Positions 1 to 6,616 of a stretch of 24,703 nt of DNA are shown here, one piece after another. The notes under the pieces are model-generated. The model did not search any database, was not told the DNA's origin, and saw only the letters and a program-made list of their open reading frames with translations. The DNA lies in contig QAML01000101.1 in assembly GCA_003150315.1 (NCBI GenBank), forward strand, positions 1-24,703, written 5' to 3'. Source of the DNA: Prevotellaceae bacterium (lineage in GTDB: Bacteria > Bacteroidota > Bacteroidia > Bacteroidales > Bacteroidaceae). A program made the position numbers and the translations under genes. Numbering within the stretch: the stretch's first letter is position 1; the number at the start of each line of letters is the position of its first letter.

Positions 1-73
1 CATATATTTTAAAATACAAGGCACTTATTTCAAAATATATGCCTTATATTTTTGTCCGTTATAAGTTCTTGAA
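1..73. repeat. Dispersed ~21-bp-unit palindromic array, copy A
   Basis: The window opens inside an array of about 21-bp units. A partial unit (1-10) is followed by a reverse unit with core CAAGGCACT and a forward unit with core TATGCCTTA, each bounded by AAAATA/TATTTT-type ends. The array is followed by TATAAGT (60-66), three bases, and TGAA (70-73). The same architecture recurs at 5903, 14251, 19831 and 24651. The copy lies beyond the terminator of the peptidase gene, with the TATAAGT side facing that gene's 3' end. It probably continues to the left of the window. Confidence 0.8.
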
Positions 74-137
74 TAATAGCAATGTATAAAAGAGGTAAAA
101 ATTGCTTGAATTTGGGAGATAAATTGTGTGTATGAGT

Positions 138-175
138 ATAAAAAAGCAGTCCGGAATTTTTAGAGTCCGGGCTGC
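138..175 (-). terminator. Rho-independent terminator of the S9 peptidase gene
   Basis: Arms at 146-155 and 166-175 pair over 10 bp with one G-U pair around a 10-nt loop. An A-run at 140-145 gives a U-run after the stem on minus-strand RNA. It starts 17 nt past the stop codon at 192. Confidence 0.75.
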
Positions 176-191
176 CTGTAGCAATGTCTAA

Positions 192-2270
192 TCAATATTC
201 TATGTTATTGTTTATCATGTCTTCCGTATTCCATGGTGCGGGTGATCCGCCAAGGTATTTATGAAACCATTCAAGGTGGGCATTATAGTAAACAGGCATT
301 GAGCGGAGTGTGTTGGGCCAGTGTCCGTCGTTCTTGAATACTATAAGGCGCGAAGGTATTCCAAGGGTCTGCAACACTGAGAAGTATTGCAGGCTTTGGG
401 TGTAAGAAACACGGTAGTCTTTTTCGCCTGTTATGATAAGGGTCGGGGTCTTGAAGTTCTTGACATATTGAGACGGGGAGAACTTTTTGTAGAGTTCGGA
501 GTTCCACGGCTGACCTTCGAGGTCGAAGTTTGGAAACCATAATTCCTCCGTTGTACCCCACATAGAGGGCAGGTCGTAAAGTCCCATCATTGAAGCAAGA
601 CATTTGTAGGGATGCTTTTGTCCCTGGAGCCAATTCATGAAATATCCGCCGTATGACCAGCCCATTGCTCCCATTCTGTCAGCATCTACATAAGGAAGTT
701 TGGCGAGAGCTTCGGTTACGAGGATTACGTCTTCATAAGGTTTTCCGCCCCAATCACCGGAAATTGCGCGTGTGAATGCTTGCCCGTAACCGGAAGAACC
801 ATGGGGGTTGGGATATGCCACTACATATCCTGCACCGGGATAGACTTGCCAATCTCCACGAAACGAATCCATCCACTGCATTTGGGGACCGCCATGAACA
901 TTTACGATTAGCGGGTATTTCTTTGACGGATCGAAATTGTGAGGCTTGACAATGAACACTTCGACACTGTCGCCTTGCGCACCTTTCACCCACATTGCTT
1001 CCGAAGGTCGCATGTCAACTTGGTCTTCAAGTTCCTTGTTCAAAAAAGTTAGTTGCTCCTCGTGCGCATTCTTCTTGCCGAGTTTGCAGCGATATAGTGC
1101 CGACGGTTTTCCAGTGGTCGAATAGGAATAATAAGCGTATCCGTCATTGCTTATGTCAAAAGAACTGATTGCGCGGTTGGGAATGAGTTCGCTTATTTTC
1201 AAAGAATTTATGTCAATTCTGAATAATGGAGAATATCCGCGTTGTTGTCCTATGAAATATATCTGCTTGGAATCGGAACTCCATTTATAGTCGTCAACCC
1301 AATTGTCGAATTTCTCGCTCAGAATTTTCTTTTCGCCGCTTACTCTGTTGTAAAGAGCCAAACGGAAACGGTCGCTCTCGTAGCTTTCAACCTTTTGAAG
1401 TCTGTATGCAATCCATTTGCCATCGGGGGAATACTGAGGCGAGCCGTCCCATGCAGGGTTGTCGGATGTAAGACATTTGGCTTCACCGCCTTTTACCGAT
1501 ACTGTCCACAAATCGCAATTGGTATTTGCCTCAGGATTCTTGGTGTGGTTGCTAACATAACAAATTTCCTTGGAATCGGGAGAGAAACAGAAACTGCCTT
1601 CTGCACCGCTGGGCGAAAATACCGGTGATACAAATTCGCCGGGAGTAACGTCGGTGTAAGTCTTTGAGTTTACGATGTAAACAATTATGTGCTGGTAACG
1701 ACCATCTGCGTAAGTGGTCCAATGACGATAGAGAAGTTTGTCGGCAATATGAGCCTGCACGGGACCTTGTTCTTTTTTCATAATCAGTTCAAGGTTCTTT
1801 TTGCCGTCGGCTCCCGCTTCGGGGTAAACCTCTGCCGTGAAAGCTATATAATTATTGTCGGGAGAGACAAGAGGGGAGCTTACGCCAAGTTCGAAGTCCG
1901 TGATTTGCTTTTTCTCTCCGTTTTCCAGATTCATGTAAAAGACTTGCGGTCTTTTGTCGGCTATTGCCGTGTAGAAAACACCTTTCCCGTCTTTGTCCCA
2001 AACGGGTTGGTAGCTTTTTCCGTCTTCTGTTTTTAATTCAAGATTGGGATTTTTTGCTTTCACATCCATTATGGCAATGTCGGACTTTGAACTGTGCTGC
2101 GCCAGATTCATACTGCTTTGCGACATGATGAGTTTGTCGTTTGCAGGAGAAAGGGAGAAACCGTAAACGCTCCTAACCTTGTATAAATCCTGAATGGTAA
2201 ACGGACGTTTTTGCGCCCGGCTGCAGAAAACAGCTGCAATTGCCAGAAAAATTAAAAAGAATCTCTTCAT
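192..2270 (-). CDS. Secreted S9 family peptidase, dipeptidyl peptidase 5 (DPP5) type
   Basis: This serine exopeptidase would release dipeptides from peptides in the periplasm, a step in amino-acid nutrition of asaccharolytic or proteolytic Bacteroidales. The 692-residue product starts with a signal peptide (about residues 1-19, ending SRAQ). A beta-propeller-like region with repeated SPDxK motifs (SPDNN, SPDSK, SPDGK) follows, and then an alpha/beta-hydrolase domain. The catalytic triad is visible as Ser539 in GWSYGG, Asp618 in EKDYRV and His650 in NDGHWP, with family-like spacing. Porphyromonas DPP5 has nearly the same length. An open frame extends to 2507, but those 79 extra residues are low-complexity, overlap the upstream rng terminator and lie upstream of the promoter at 2318-2325, so ATG 2270 is chosen. 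It is monocistronic, with its own promoter and terminator. The S9 assignment is secure; the DPP5 subtype is inferred. Confidence 0.93.
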   Translation of the reverse strand: MKRFFLIFLAIAAVFCSRAQKRPFTIQDLYKVRSVYGFSLSPANDKLIMSQSSMNLAQHSSKSDIAIMDVKAKNPNLELKTEDGKSYQPVWDKDGKGVFYTAIADKRPQVFYMNLENGEKKQITDFELGVSSPLVSPDNNYIAFTAEVYPEAGADGKKNLELIMKKEQGPVQAHIADKLLYRHWTTYADGRYQHIIVYIVNSKTYTDVTPGEFVSPVFSPSGAEGSFCFSPDSKEICYVSNHTKNPEANTNCDLWTVSVKGGEAKCLTSDNPAWDGSPQYSPDGKWIAYRLQKVESYESDRFRLALYNRVSGEKKILSEKFDNWVDDYKWSSDSKQIYFIGQQRGYSPLFRIDINSLKISELIPNRAISSFDISNDGYAYYSYSTTGKPSALYRCKLGKKNAHEEQLTFLNKELEDQVDMRPSEAMWVKGAQGDSVEVFIVKPHNFDPSKKYPLIVNVHGGPQMQWMDSFRGDWQVYPGAGYVVAYPNPHGSSGYGQAFTRAISGDWGGKPYEDVILVTEALAKLPYVDADRMGAMGWSYGGYFMNWLQGQKHPYKCLASMMGLYDLPSMWGTTEELWFPNFDLEGQPWNSELYKKFSPSQYVKNFKTPTLIITGEKDYRVSYTQSLQYFSVLQTLGIPSRLIVFKNDGHWPNTLRSMPVYYNAHLEWFHKYLGGSPAPWNTEDMINNNIEY

Positions 2271-2317
2271 ATAAATACTTGTTTGATAATTTCGAATGTA
2301 AATGTTGTTTCGCGCTG

Positions 2318-2325
2318 CAAAATTA
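2318..2325 (-). promoter_or_regulatory. -7 box (TAATTTTG) of the peptidase gene
   Basis: The minus strand reads TAATTTTG, an exact match to the Bacteroidota -7 consensus TAnnTTTG. It predicts a leader of about 40 nt to ATG 2270. No good -33 TTTG is seen at the usual 19-21 bp. Confidence 0.6.
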
Positions 2326-2378
2326 AATATAATTCGCTTATCAAGAGATTTTTCCGGCTTATGCTTTGCAAAAGCAAC

Positions 2379-2412
2379 AAAAAAAGACGCATCGAAATCA
2401 ACGATGCGTCTT
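2379..2412 (-). terminator. Rho-independent terminator of rng
   Basis: Perfect 11-bp arms lie at 2384-2394 and 2402-2412 around a 7-nt loop. The A-run at 2379-2385 gives a U-tract on minus-strand RNA. It lies 18 nt past the rng stop codon. Confidence 0.85.
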
Positions 2413-2430
2413 GGGTTTTCCTTCTTTGGG

Positions 2431-3996
2431 TTATTGCATTTCGTTTTTCTCTGAAACGGGAATTTCTTCGCCTTTGTTATCAATGAATTTGTATTCGAGG
2501 AAGGCAAGACTTTGATTGGGACACGTGTTCACTTTGTATTTCAGTTTCCATTTGAGTTTCGTGGAGAAAAAACCTGACGAAATGTATGCATATACGTAAG
2601 GGTGAACTTGAAGAGTGATTTTGCCGATGCCGGAATTGTAAACCTCCTTGACTTTCTGGTTCAAAACGTCTGCAAAAAGGAGTGAAGATTTAATCTTACC
2701 CGTTCCGCCGCACGTAGGACACTTTTCTTCTACGGTAACTTCAGTAACGGGGCGTACTCTTTGCCTTGTTATTTGCATTAGTCCGAATTTAGACAAAGGC
2801 AGAATATTATGTCGGGCGCGATCGTTCTGCATTGCCTGATTCATACGTTCGTAAAGTTTCTGGCGATCTTCGGCAAGATTCATATCAATAAAGTCCACGA
2901 CAATAATTCCTCCCATATCGCGCAGACGGAGTTGCCTTGCCAATTCGTCGGCTGCCCCGAGATTTACTTCCAGAGCGTTTGCTTCCTGTCCGTCCGGGTT
3001 TTTGGCGCGATTTCCACTGTTTACGTCTACCACATGCATGGCTTCCGTGTGTTCAATTATGAGGTAAGCTCCGTGTCTGTAGGTTACTGTGCGTCCGAAA
3101 GCCGATTTTATTTGTTTTGTAACCCCGTAGTTGTCAAATATAGGAGAATTGCCATCGTAATATTTAACTATGTCTTTGCTTTCAGGCGCAATAATATGAA
3201 GATAGTCGGAAATCTCATCGGCTATTTCCCTGTCGTTTACAAAAACATTTTCAAACGTTGGATTATACATGTCTCGCAACAAAGCGGCTGCGCGACCTAT
3301 TTCTTCATAAACAAGTGTCGGACGTTTTTGTGTGTCTGCGGCTTTGCGAAAAGCATCGTGGCAGCGTTTAAGCAGAGCTTTCATTTCGCTGTCAAGTTCC
3401 GAAGCGCGTTTACCTTCTGCCACTGTGCGTATGATTACTCCGAAGTTGCGTGGTTTTATGCTGTAAACAAGTTGTTTCAAGCGTGCTCTTTCTGCATCGC
3501 TTTTTATTTTTGAAGATACGGAAACCTTGTCGCTGAAAGGAATCAGTACGATATTTCGCCCCGCAAATGAGAGTTCTCCGCTAAGGCGCGGACCTTTGGT
3601 TGATATAGGTTCTTTGGCAATTTGCACAAGTATTTCCGAACCGGCTTGAAGTACGTCGCTTATTTTTCCGTTTTTGGGAAGGTCGGCTTCTTGTTTAACT
3701 TTTGCTTGTTCCAAAGGGTAGTAGTTGCCGTTAGCTATGTTTTTTTCGTATGGCAGAGCCGTGTTGAAACGAAATCCGAGGTCAAGATAGTGGAGAAATG
3801 CCTCGCGTTCGTAGCCTACGTCAACAAAACACGCATTAAGTGCGGGAAGTATTTTCTTTACCTTGGCTATATATATATTGCCTACGGCATTGCTTTCAGA
3901 GCGTTTCTCGCTTTGATATTCTACAAGTCTTTTGTCTTCAAGAAGAGCAATGGAAATGTCTTTGGGACATACGTTTACTATTACTTCGCTTGTCAT
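2431..3996 (-). CDS. rng: Ribonuclease G/E family endoribonuclease
   Basis: This is a single-strand-specific endoribonuclease that processes rRNA precursors and starts mRNA decay in the cytoplasm. The 521-residue product has an S1 RNA-binding domain near residues 36-120 (GNIYIAKVKKILPALNACFVDVG). The metal-binding catalytic aspartates are Asp324 (VVDVNSG) and Asp367 (VVDFIDM), 43 residues apart as in E. coli RNase E. A Zn-link motif CPTCGGTG has Cys426 and Cys429. The length fits RNase G or the catalytic half of RNase E; there is no long disordered scaffold tail. It lies downstream of HU and the AURKAIP1/COX24 gene, about 200 nt away. No exact TAnnTTTG box was found in its leader, so it may be partly read through from those genes. 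The leader contains an inverted repeat at 4015-4045. Confidence 0.95.
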   Translation of the reverse strand: MTSEVIVNVCPKDISIALLEDKRLVEYQSEKRSESNAVGNIYIAKVKKILPALNACFVDVGYEREAFLHYLDLGFRFNTALPYEKNIANGNYYPLEQAKVKQEADLPKNGKISDVLQAGSEILVQIAKEPISTKGPRLSGELSFAGRNIVLIPFSDKVSVSSKIKSDAERARLKQLVYSIKPRNFGVIIRTVAEGKRASELDSEMKALLKRCHDAFRKAADTQKRPTLVYEEIGRAAALLRDMYNPTFENVFVNDREIADEISDYLHIIAPESKDIVKYYDGNSPIFDNYGVTKQIKSAFGRTVTYRHGAYLIIEHTEAMHVVDVNSGNRAKNPDGQEANALEVNLGAADELARQLRLRDMGGIIVVDFIDMNLAEDRQKLYERMNQAMQNDRARHNILPLSKFGLMQITRQRVRPVTEVTVEEKCPTCGGTGKIKSSLLFADVLNQKVKEVYNSGIGKITLQVHPYVYAYISSGFFSTKLKWKLKYKVNTCPNQSLAFLEYKFIDNKGEEIPVSEKNEMQ

Positions 3997-4014
3997 TTTT
4001 TGTGCTTTTATATC

Positions 4015-4045
4015 GTGAAAAGTCTTAGATGATTATTCTTTTCAC
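4015..4045. repeat. Inverted repeat in the rng 5' leader
   Basis: Perfect 8-bp arms GTGAAAAG (4015-4022) and CTTTTCAC (4038-4045) flank a 15-nt loop. The repeat lies 19 nt upstream of the rng start codon. RNA with this hairpin could affect translation or stability of rng mRNA; a role is inference only. Confidence 0.4.
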
Positions 4046-4103
4046 TTATGTTTGTCTGCATAAATAAATCGTAAGGCATGGTTAGCCCGGGCATGAGAGT
4101 TAT

Positions 4104-4170
4104 AAAAAATAAGAACAAACCAAACGCTATACGCATAGGGCTGCAAGCGAACAGTTTGTTCTTATTTTTT
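4104..4170. terminator. Long perfect inverted repeat, probable terminator after the HU and AURKAIP1/COX24 genes
   Basis: Perfect 17-bp arms occupy 4104-4120 and 4154-4170, with A-rich and T-rich outer ends so that either strand ends in a U-run. The 33-nt loop is larger than usual and can itself pair through CGCT/AGCG. It sits 23 nt beyond the stop of the 29-residue gene (4194) and upstream of rng, so it may terminate or attenuate transcription into rng. Confidence 0.6.
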
Positions 4171-4193
4171 CGTGATATTGCGGAGAACAGTTT

Positions 4194-4283
4194 TTACTTG
4201 CTCTTGTGTCTGTTCTTACGCAATCTTTTTTTACGTTTGTGAGTTGACATCTTATGTCTTTTCTTCTTTTTTCCGCTTGGCAT
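4194..4283 (-). CDS. AURKAIP1/COX24 domain small basic protein (29 aa, ribosome-associated type)
   Basis: Translation gives a 29-residue, extremely basic peptide starting MPSGKKKKRHKM and ending RLRKNRHKSK. From memory this closely matches the tiny Bacteroidota proteins annotated as AURKAIP1/COX24 domain proteins. The domain is shared with mitochondrial mS38 and mycobacterial bS22, which are small-subunit ribosomal proteins, so ribosome binding is the likely role. It starts 67 nt after the HU stop with no promoter box seen between, so co-transcription with HU is likely. The 17-bp inverted repeat 23 nt downstream ends the unit. Such a gene is easily missed because of its length. The family call is confident; function is inferred from homologues. 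Confidence 0.85.
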   Translation of the reverse strand: MPSGKKKKRHKMSTHKRKKRLRKNRHKSK

Positions 4284-4350
4284 AGTTGTAATGTTTTAAG
4301 TTCTTGGTATGTTATTTTGCTGTTGGGGCAGAGATGCACTTGCGTGCTTC

Positions 4351-4626
4351 TTATGCTTTTACAGAATTGACGAATGTTTTTGCCGGTTTGAATGCCGGAA
4401 TGTTGTGCTCGGGGATGATGATTGTTGTGTTCTTTGATATGTTGCGAGCTGTCTTTTTGGCGCGCTTCTTGAGGATGAAGCTTCCAAATCCGCGCAGGTA
4501 AACATTTTCGCCGTTTTCTATTGAGCCTTTAACAGAGTTCATGAAAGCTTCTACCGTAGTGAGAACGGTGGCTTTGTCTATACCTGTCTTCTTTGAAATG
4601 TCGTTTACAATTTCTGCTTTAGTCAT
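4351..4626 (-). CDS. HU/IHF family DNA-binding protein
   Basis: This is a nucleoid-associated protein that dimerises and bends DNA. The 91-residue product has the standard family length. It has the helical N-terminus (MTKAEIVNDISKKTGIDKA), the GFGSFILKKR turn near residues 46-55 and the beta-arm region RNISKNTTIIIPEHNIPAFKP with its tip proline. The RxNP-like tip is changed to NISKNT, closer to IHF/HU variants of Bacteroidales. A TAnnTTTG box at 4683-4690 gives a leader of about 50 nt. The AURKAIP1/COX24 gene follows 67 nt downstream. Confidence 0.95.
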   Translation of the reverse strand: MTKAEIVNDISKKTGIDKATVLTTVEAFMNSVKGSIENGENVYLRGFGSFILKKRAKKTARNISKNTTIIIPEHNIPAFKPAKTFVNSVKA

Positions 4627-4682
4627 AACGATTGTCGTATATTTGTTTGTATATTTATTGCACGTTGATTTGAATTTGCGTG

Positions 4683-4690
4683 CAAAGTTA
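4683..4690 (-). promoter_or_regulatory. -7 box (TAACTTTG) of the HU gene
   Basis: The minus strand reads TAACTTTG, an exact TAnnTTTG match about 57 nt upstream of ATG 4626. No clear -33 element is seen. Confidence 0.6.
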
Positions 4691-4795
4691 TATTTTTATC
4701 TTGATATATAGAAGTATGCGCTGTTTATTTTTGGCGTTTGCAGCTGTTTTTGGTTTGCTCTTGCCCTATATTGCATACGGCTTGTTGTACTTATG

Positions 4796-5698
4796 CTATT
4801 GTTTTGTTCCCGGGCTTTCAAATACTTTGGTGAAAGTATCGGGTGCGGGAGTTTCGAAACACATTTTTTCGCGTGTGCGCGGATGAAACAGACATAACAT
4901 ATATGCGTGCAGGCAGAGGCGATGGACGGGGTCGGTGTTGCTTCCGTATTTCATGTCTCCGCATACAGGGTGCCCCATGTCTTGCATGTGTACGCGAATC
5001 TGATTCTTTCTTCCAGTTTCGAGTTTGAATTCCACAAGCGAATATTTGTTGTTTGAGCGCAGGGTTCTGAAATGGGTGAGTGCATATTTGCCTCCGTTGT
5101 CAACGGGAGAGCTTTCGGTTATGTAATCCTCGTTTTCGGTCAGCCAACTTTCTATTGAACCCTGTTTTTGTTCCATTTTTCCTTCCACGAGTGCTATGTA
5201 GCGGCGGTTTGTTATAATGTTTTGCCAGTTTTCCGTAAGCATTTTGGCTGTTTCAATGTTTTTTGAGTAAACCATAAGCCCTGAGGTTTCTCTGTCAAGC
5301 CTGTGCACCACGTGTGATGTGCATTTTTGATGGGACATTTTCAAGTGATTGTCCAAAATGCTTTTAACATTGAACGGATGGTGTGGGGCGGGTGCCGAAA
5401 GTATTCCTGGATTCTTTTCCACTATTATGATGTCGTGGTCTTCATATACTATTCGTATGAATTTGCTGTTAATATTTCCCGACTGTTTGTGGCGGCTTAT
5501 TTCAACGGTCATGCCCGGAGTGAGCGGGTAGTTGTATTGTGTTATGGTGTTTTTGTTTACCATTGCTCCACCGTTGGCAAGTATTGCTTTTGCTTTGGTA
5601 TGGCTTATGCCATTGAGGGCTTTTTCGATGAACGGTAACAGTTCGTCGTTTTTCTTTACGGTAAAAGCCAAATATTTGGATTGTTTCCTATTGTTCAT
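4796..5698 (-). CDS. RluA family pseudouridine synthase
   Basis: It isomerises specific uridines of rRNA or tRNA to pseudouridine. The 300-residue product has an S4-like RNA-binding segment (about residues 20-75, HTKAKAILANGGAMVNK) followed by the synthase domain. The RluA signature HRLDRETSG has catalytic Asp135, and the later motif GRKNQIRVHM is also present. The frame continues to a TTG codon at 5716, but that codon lies only 4 nt from the -7 box and would leave no leader, so ATG 5698 is preferred. It is a separate transcription unit with its promoter at 5721-5728. No strong terminator is visible between its stop and the HU promoter. The exact target uridine cannot be told from sequence. 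Confidence 0.92.
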   Translation of the reverse strand: MNNRKQSKYLAFTVKKNDELLPFIEKALNGISHTKAKAILANGGAMVNKNTITQYNYPLTPGMTVEISRHKQSGNINSKFIRIVYEDHDIIIVEKNPGILSAPAPHHPFNVKSILDNHLKMSHQKCTSHVVHRLDRETSGLMVYSKNIETAKMLTENWQNIITNRRYIALVEGKMEQKQGSIESWLTENEDYITESSPVDNGGKYALTHFRTLRSNNKYSLVEFKLETGRKNQIRVHMQDMGHPVCGDMKYGSNTDPVHRLCLHAYMLCLFHPRTREKMCFETPAPDTFTKVFESPGTKQ

Positions 5699-5720
5699 AT
5701 TTTGATTTTCTTTCAATCTG

Positions 5721-5728
5721 CAAAGGTA
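5721..5728 (-). promoter_or_regulatory. -7 box (TACCTTTG) of the pseudouridine synthase gene
   Basis: The minus strand reads TACCTTTG, an exact TAnnTTTG match. It places the transcript start near 5714 and so supports translation from ATG 5698 rather than TTG 5716. Confidence 0.6.
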
Positions 5729-5902
5729 AGAATAGTTTTCGGGGATTTCCGTATAATATTATGATTTAATTTTACTTATGGCAGTCTTTTTTATTTGTAT
5801 GTAAGTACGTATCGGTGAGTTTTGGCATCGCGCATTTCCTGGAAAATCATCCTTAAAAAACAGGCTTTGTAAGTTATTGAAAATCAGATGTCATTTTTCG
5901 CG

Positions 5903-5996
5903 AAAAATACAAGGCACTTATTTTAAAACAAGTGCCTTGTATTTTAAAATATATGGCTTGTATTTTTTACAACATGCCTTATGTTTTTTCCGTGGC
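5903..5996. repeat. Dispersed ~21-bp-unit palindromic array, copy B
   Basis: The array holds a reverse unit (core CAAGGCACT), a forward unit (AGTGCCTTG), a second forward unit (TATGGCTTG) and two decayed forward units up to about 5996. The first two units form a palindrome with 16-bp arms (5904-5919 and 5930-5945) around a 10-nt loop. The array begins 5 nt after the stop of the RNR-tail gene, so it is the only visible candidate terminator for the six-gene operon. A degenerate flank TGTAAGT-TAT-TGAA lies at 5868-5881, on the opposite side from the flank in other copies. Nothing else is recognised between 5729 and 5867. Confidence 0.8.
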
Positions 5997-6001
5997 TTAT
6001 A

Positions 6002-6616
6002 TTATGCCTGATTTTCTTCGGGCAGATATTTTTTCAATGCACGTTCCACACCGTTTTTCCACGTGTTGATGTTTTCGCTCTCCAATGAAAGCGAACTTAC
6101 GAGCTTTATGACGTTTCGTAAAGGCATACGGTAACGCAGTACTCCCGAAATGAGTTTTGCGTAGTTCCAATATTCTTTATTGAATTTCTCGGAAAGTCCT
6201 TCCACCGTGGTTTTATATCCGCGTTTGTTTTCGAATTGAAAGTCATATCTTTTGGTTCCGTCCGGATTTACCACTTTTATGATGTTTCCTTTCGTTACGG
6301 TTTTGGGCAAAAGTATTCCTTCGTCGTCGTCTTGCAGACCTGTGAAAATTTCATAGGGATGTCCGTTGAGCAATCCCACGAATGCCACCCATTTGTCTTT
6401 GTTGTTTTGAAAACGTACCACATCACAGGCAAGGATTTCGGGACGCTTTTCTACTACGTATGCTTGTTCTTCGAGCAAACTGTCTTTGAATAGTGAAAGT
6501 GTTTCGTAAATTTTGTCCGCATCAAGAGGGGCGGGAGATTCTTGTGAGAGTTTGCTCACGGCACACGCCGCGTTCATTAATATCTTCGATATGCCGGTCA
6601 GGTTTTCTGTGTTCAT
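6002..6616 (-). CDS. Stand-alone protein resembling the C-terminal tail of class II ribonucleotide reductase (NrdJ)
   Basis: The 204-residue product resembles the segment that follows the catalytic barrel in Bacteroidota B12-dependent ribonucleotide reductases. Recognisable motifs are EKRPEILACDVVRFQ (56-70), KWVAFVGLLNGHPYEIFTG (75-93), YDFQFENKRGYKTTVEG (124-140), FNKEYWNYAKLISGVLRY (145-162) and INTWKNGVERALKKY (183-197). The ten-stranded catalytic barrel is absent, and so is the cysteine-rich zinc ribbon that ends full-length NrdJ. Residues 1-55 are helical and not recognised. ATG 6616 overlaps the upstream stop as ATGA, implying translational coupling; a TTG at 6664 is therefore rejected. 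The frame is intact and it ends the six-gene operon. It could be a domesticated accessory domain or a relic. The homology is from memory; no function is claimed. Confidence 0.7.
   Translation of the reverse strand: MNTENLTGISKILMNAACAVSKLSQESPAPLDADKIYETLSLFKDSLLEEQAYVVEKRPEILACDVVRFQNNKDKWVAFVGLLNGHPYEIFTGLQDDDEGILLPKTVTKGNIIKVVNPDGTKRYDFQFENKRGYKTTVEGLSEKFNKEYWNYAKLISGVLRYRMPLRNVIKLVSSLSLESENINTWKNGVERALKKYLPEENQA

Noticed and set aside
2271..2507. N-terminal extension of the S9 peptidase frame up to 2507
   Set aside because: It runs through the rng terminator and its own -7 box, is low-complexity, and would bury the clear signal peptide at residue 80.
4127..4339. 70-residue minus-strand frame over the HU-rng gap
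   Set aside because: It overlaps the 29-residue AURKAIP1/COX24 gene in another frame and reads through the long inverted repeat. The small gene has a clear family match and this frame has none.
4680..4886. Hydrophobic 68-residue plus-strand frame
   Set aside because: It starts at GTG inside the HU promoter region, overlaps the 3' end of the pseudouridine synthase antisense, and has no promoter or recognisable family.
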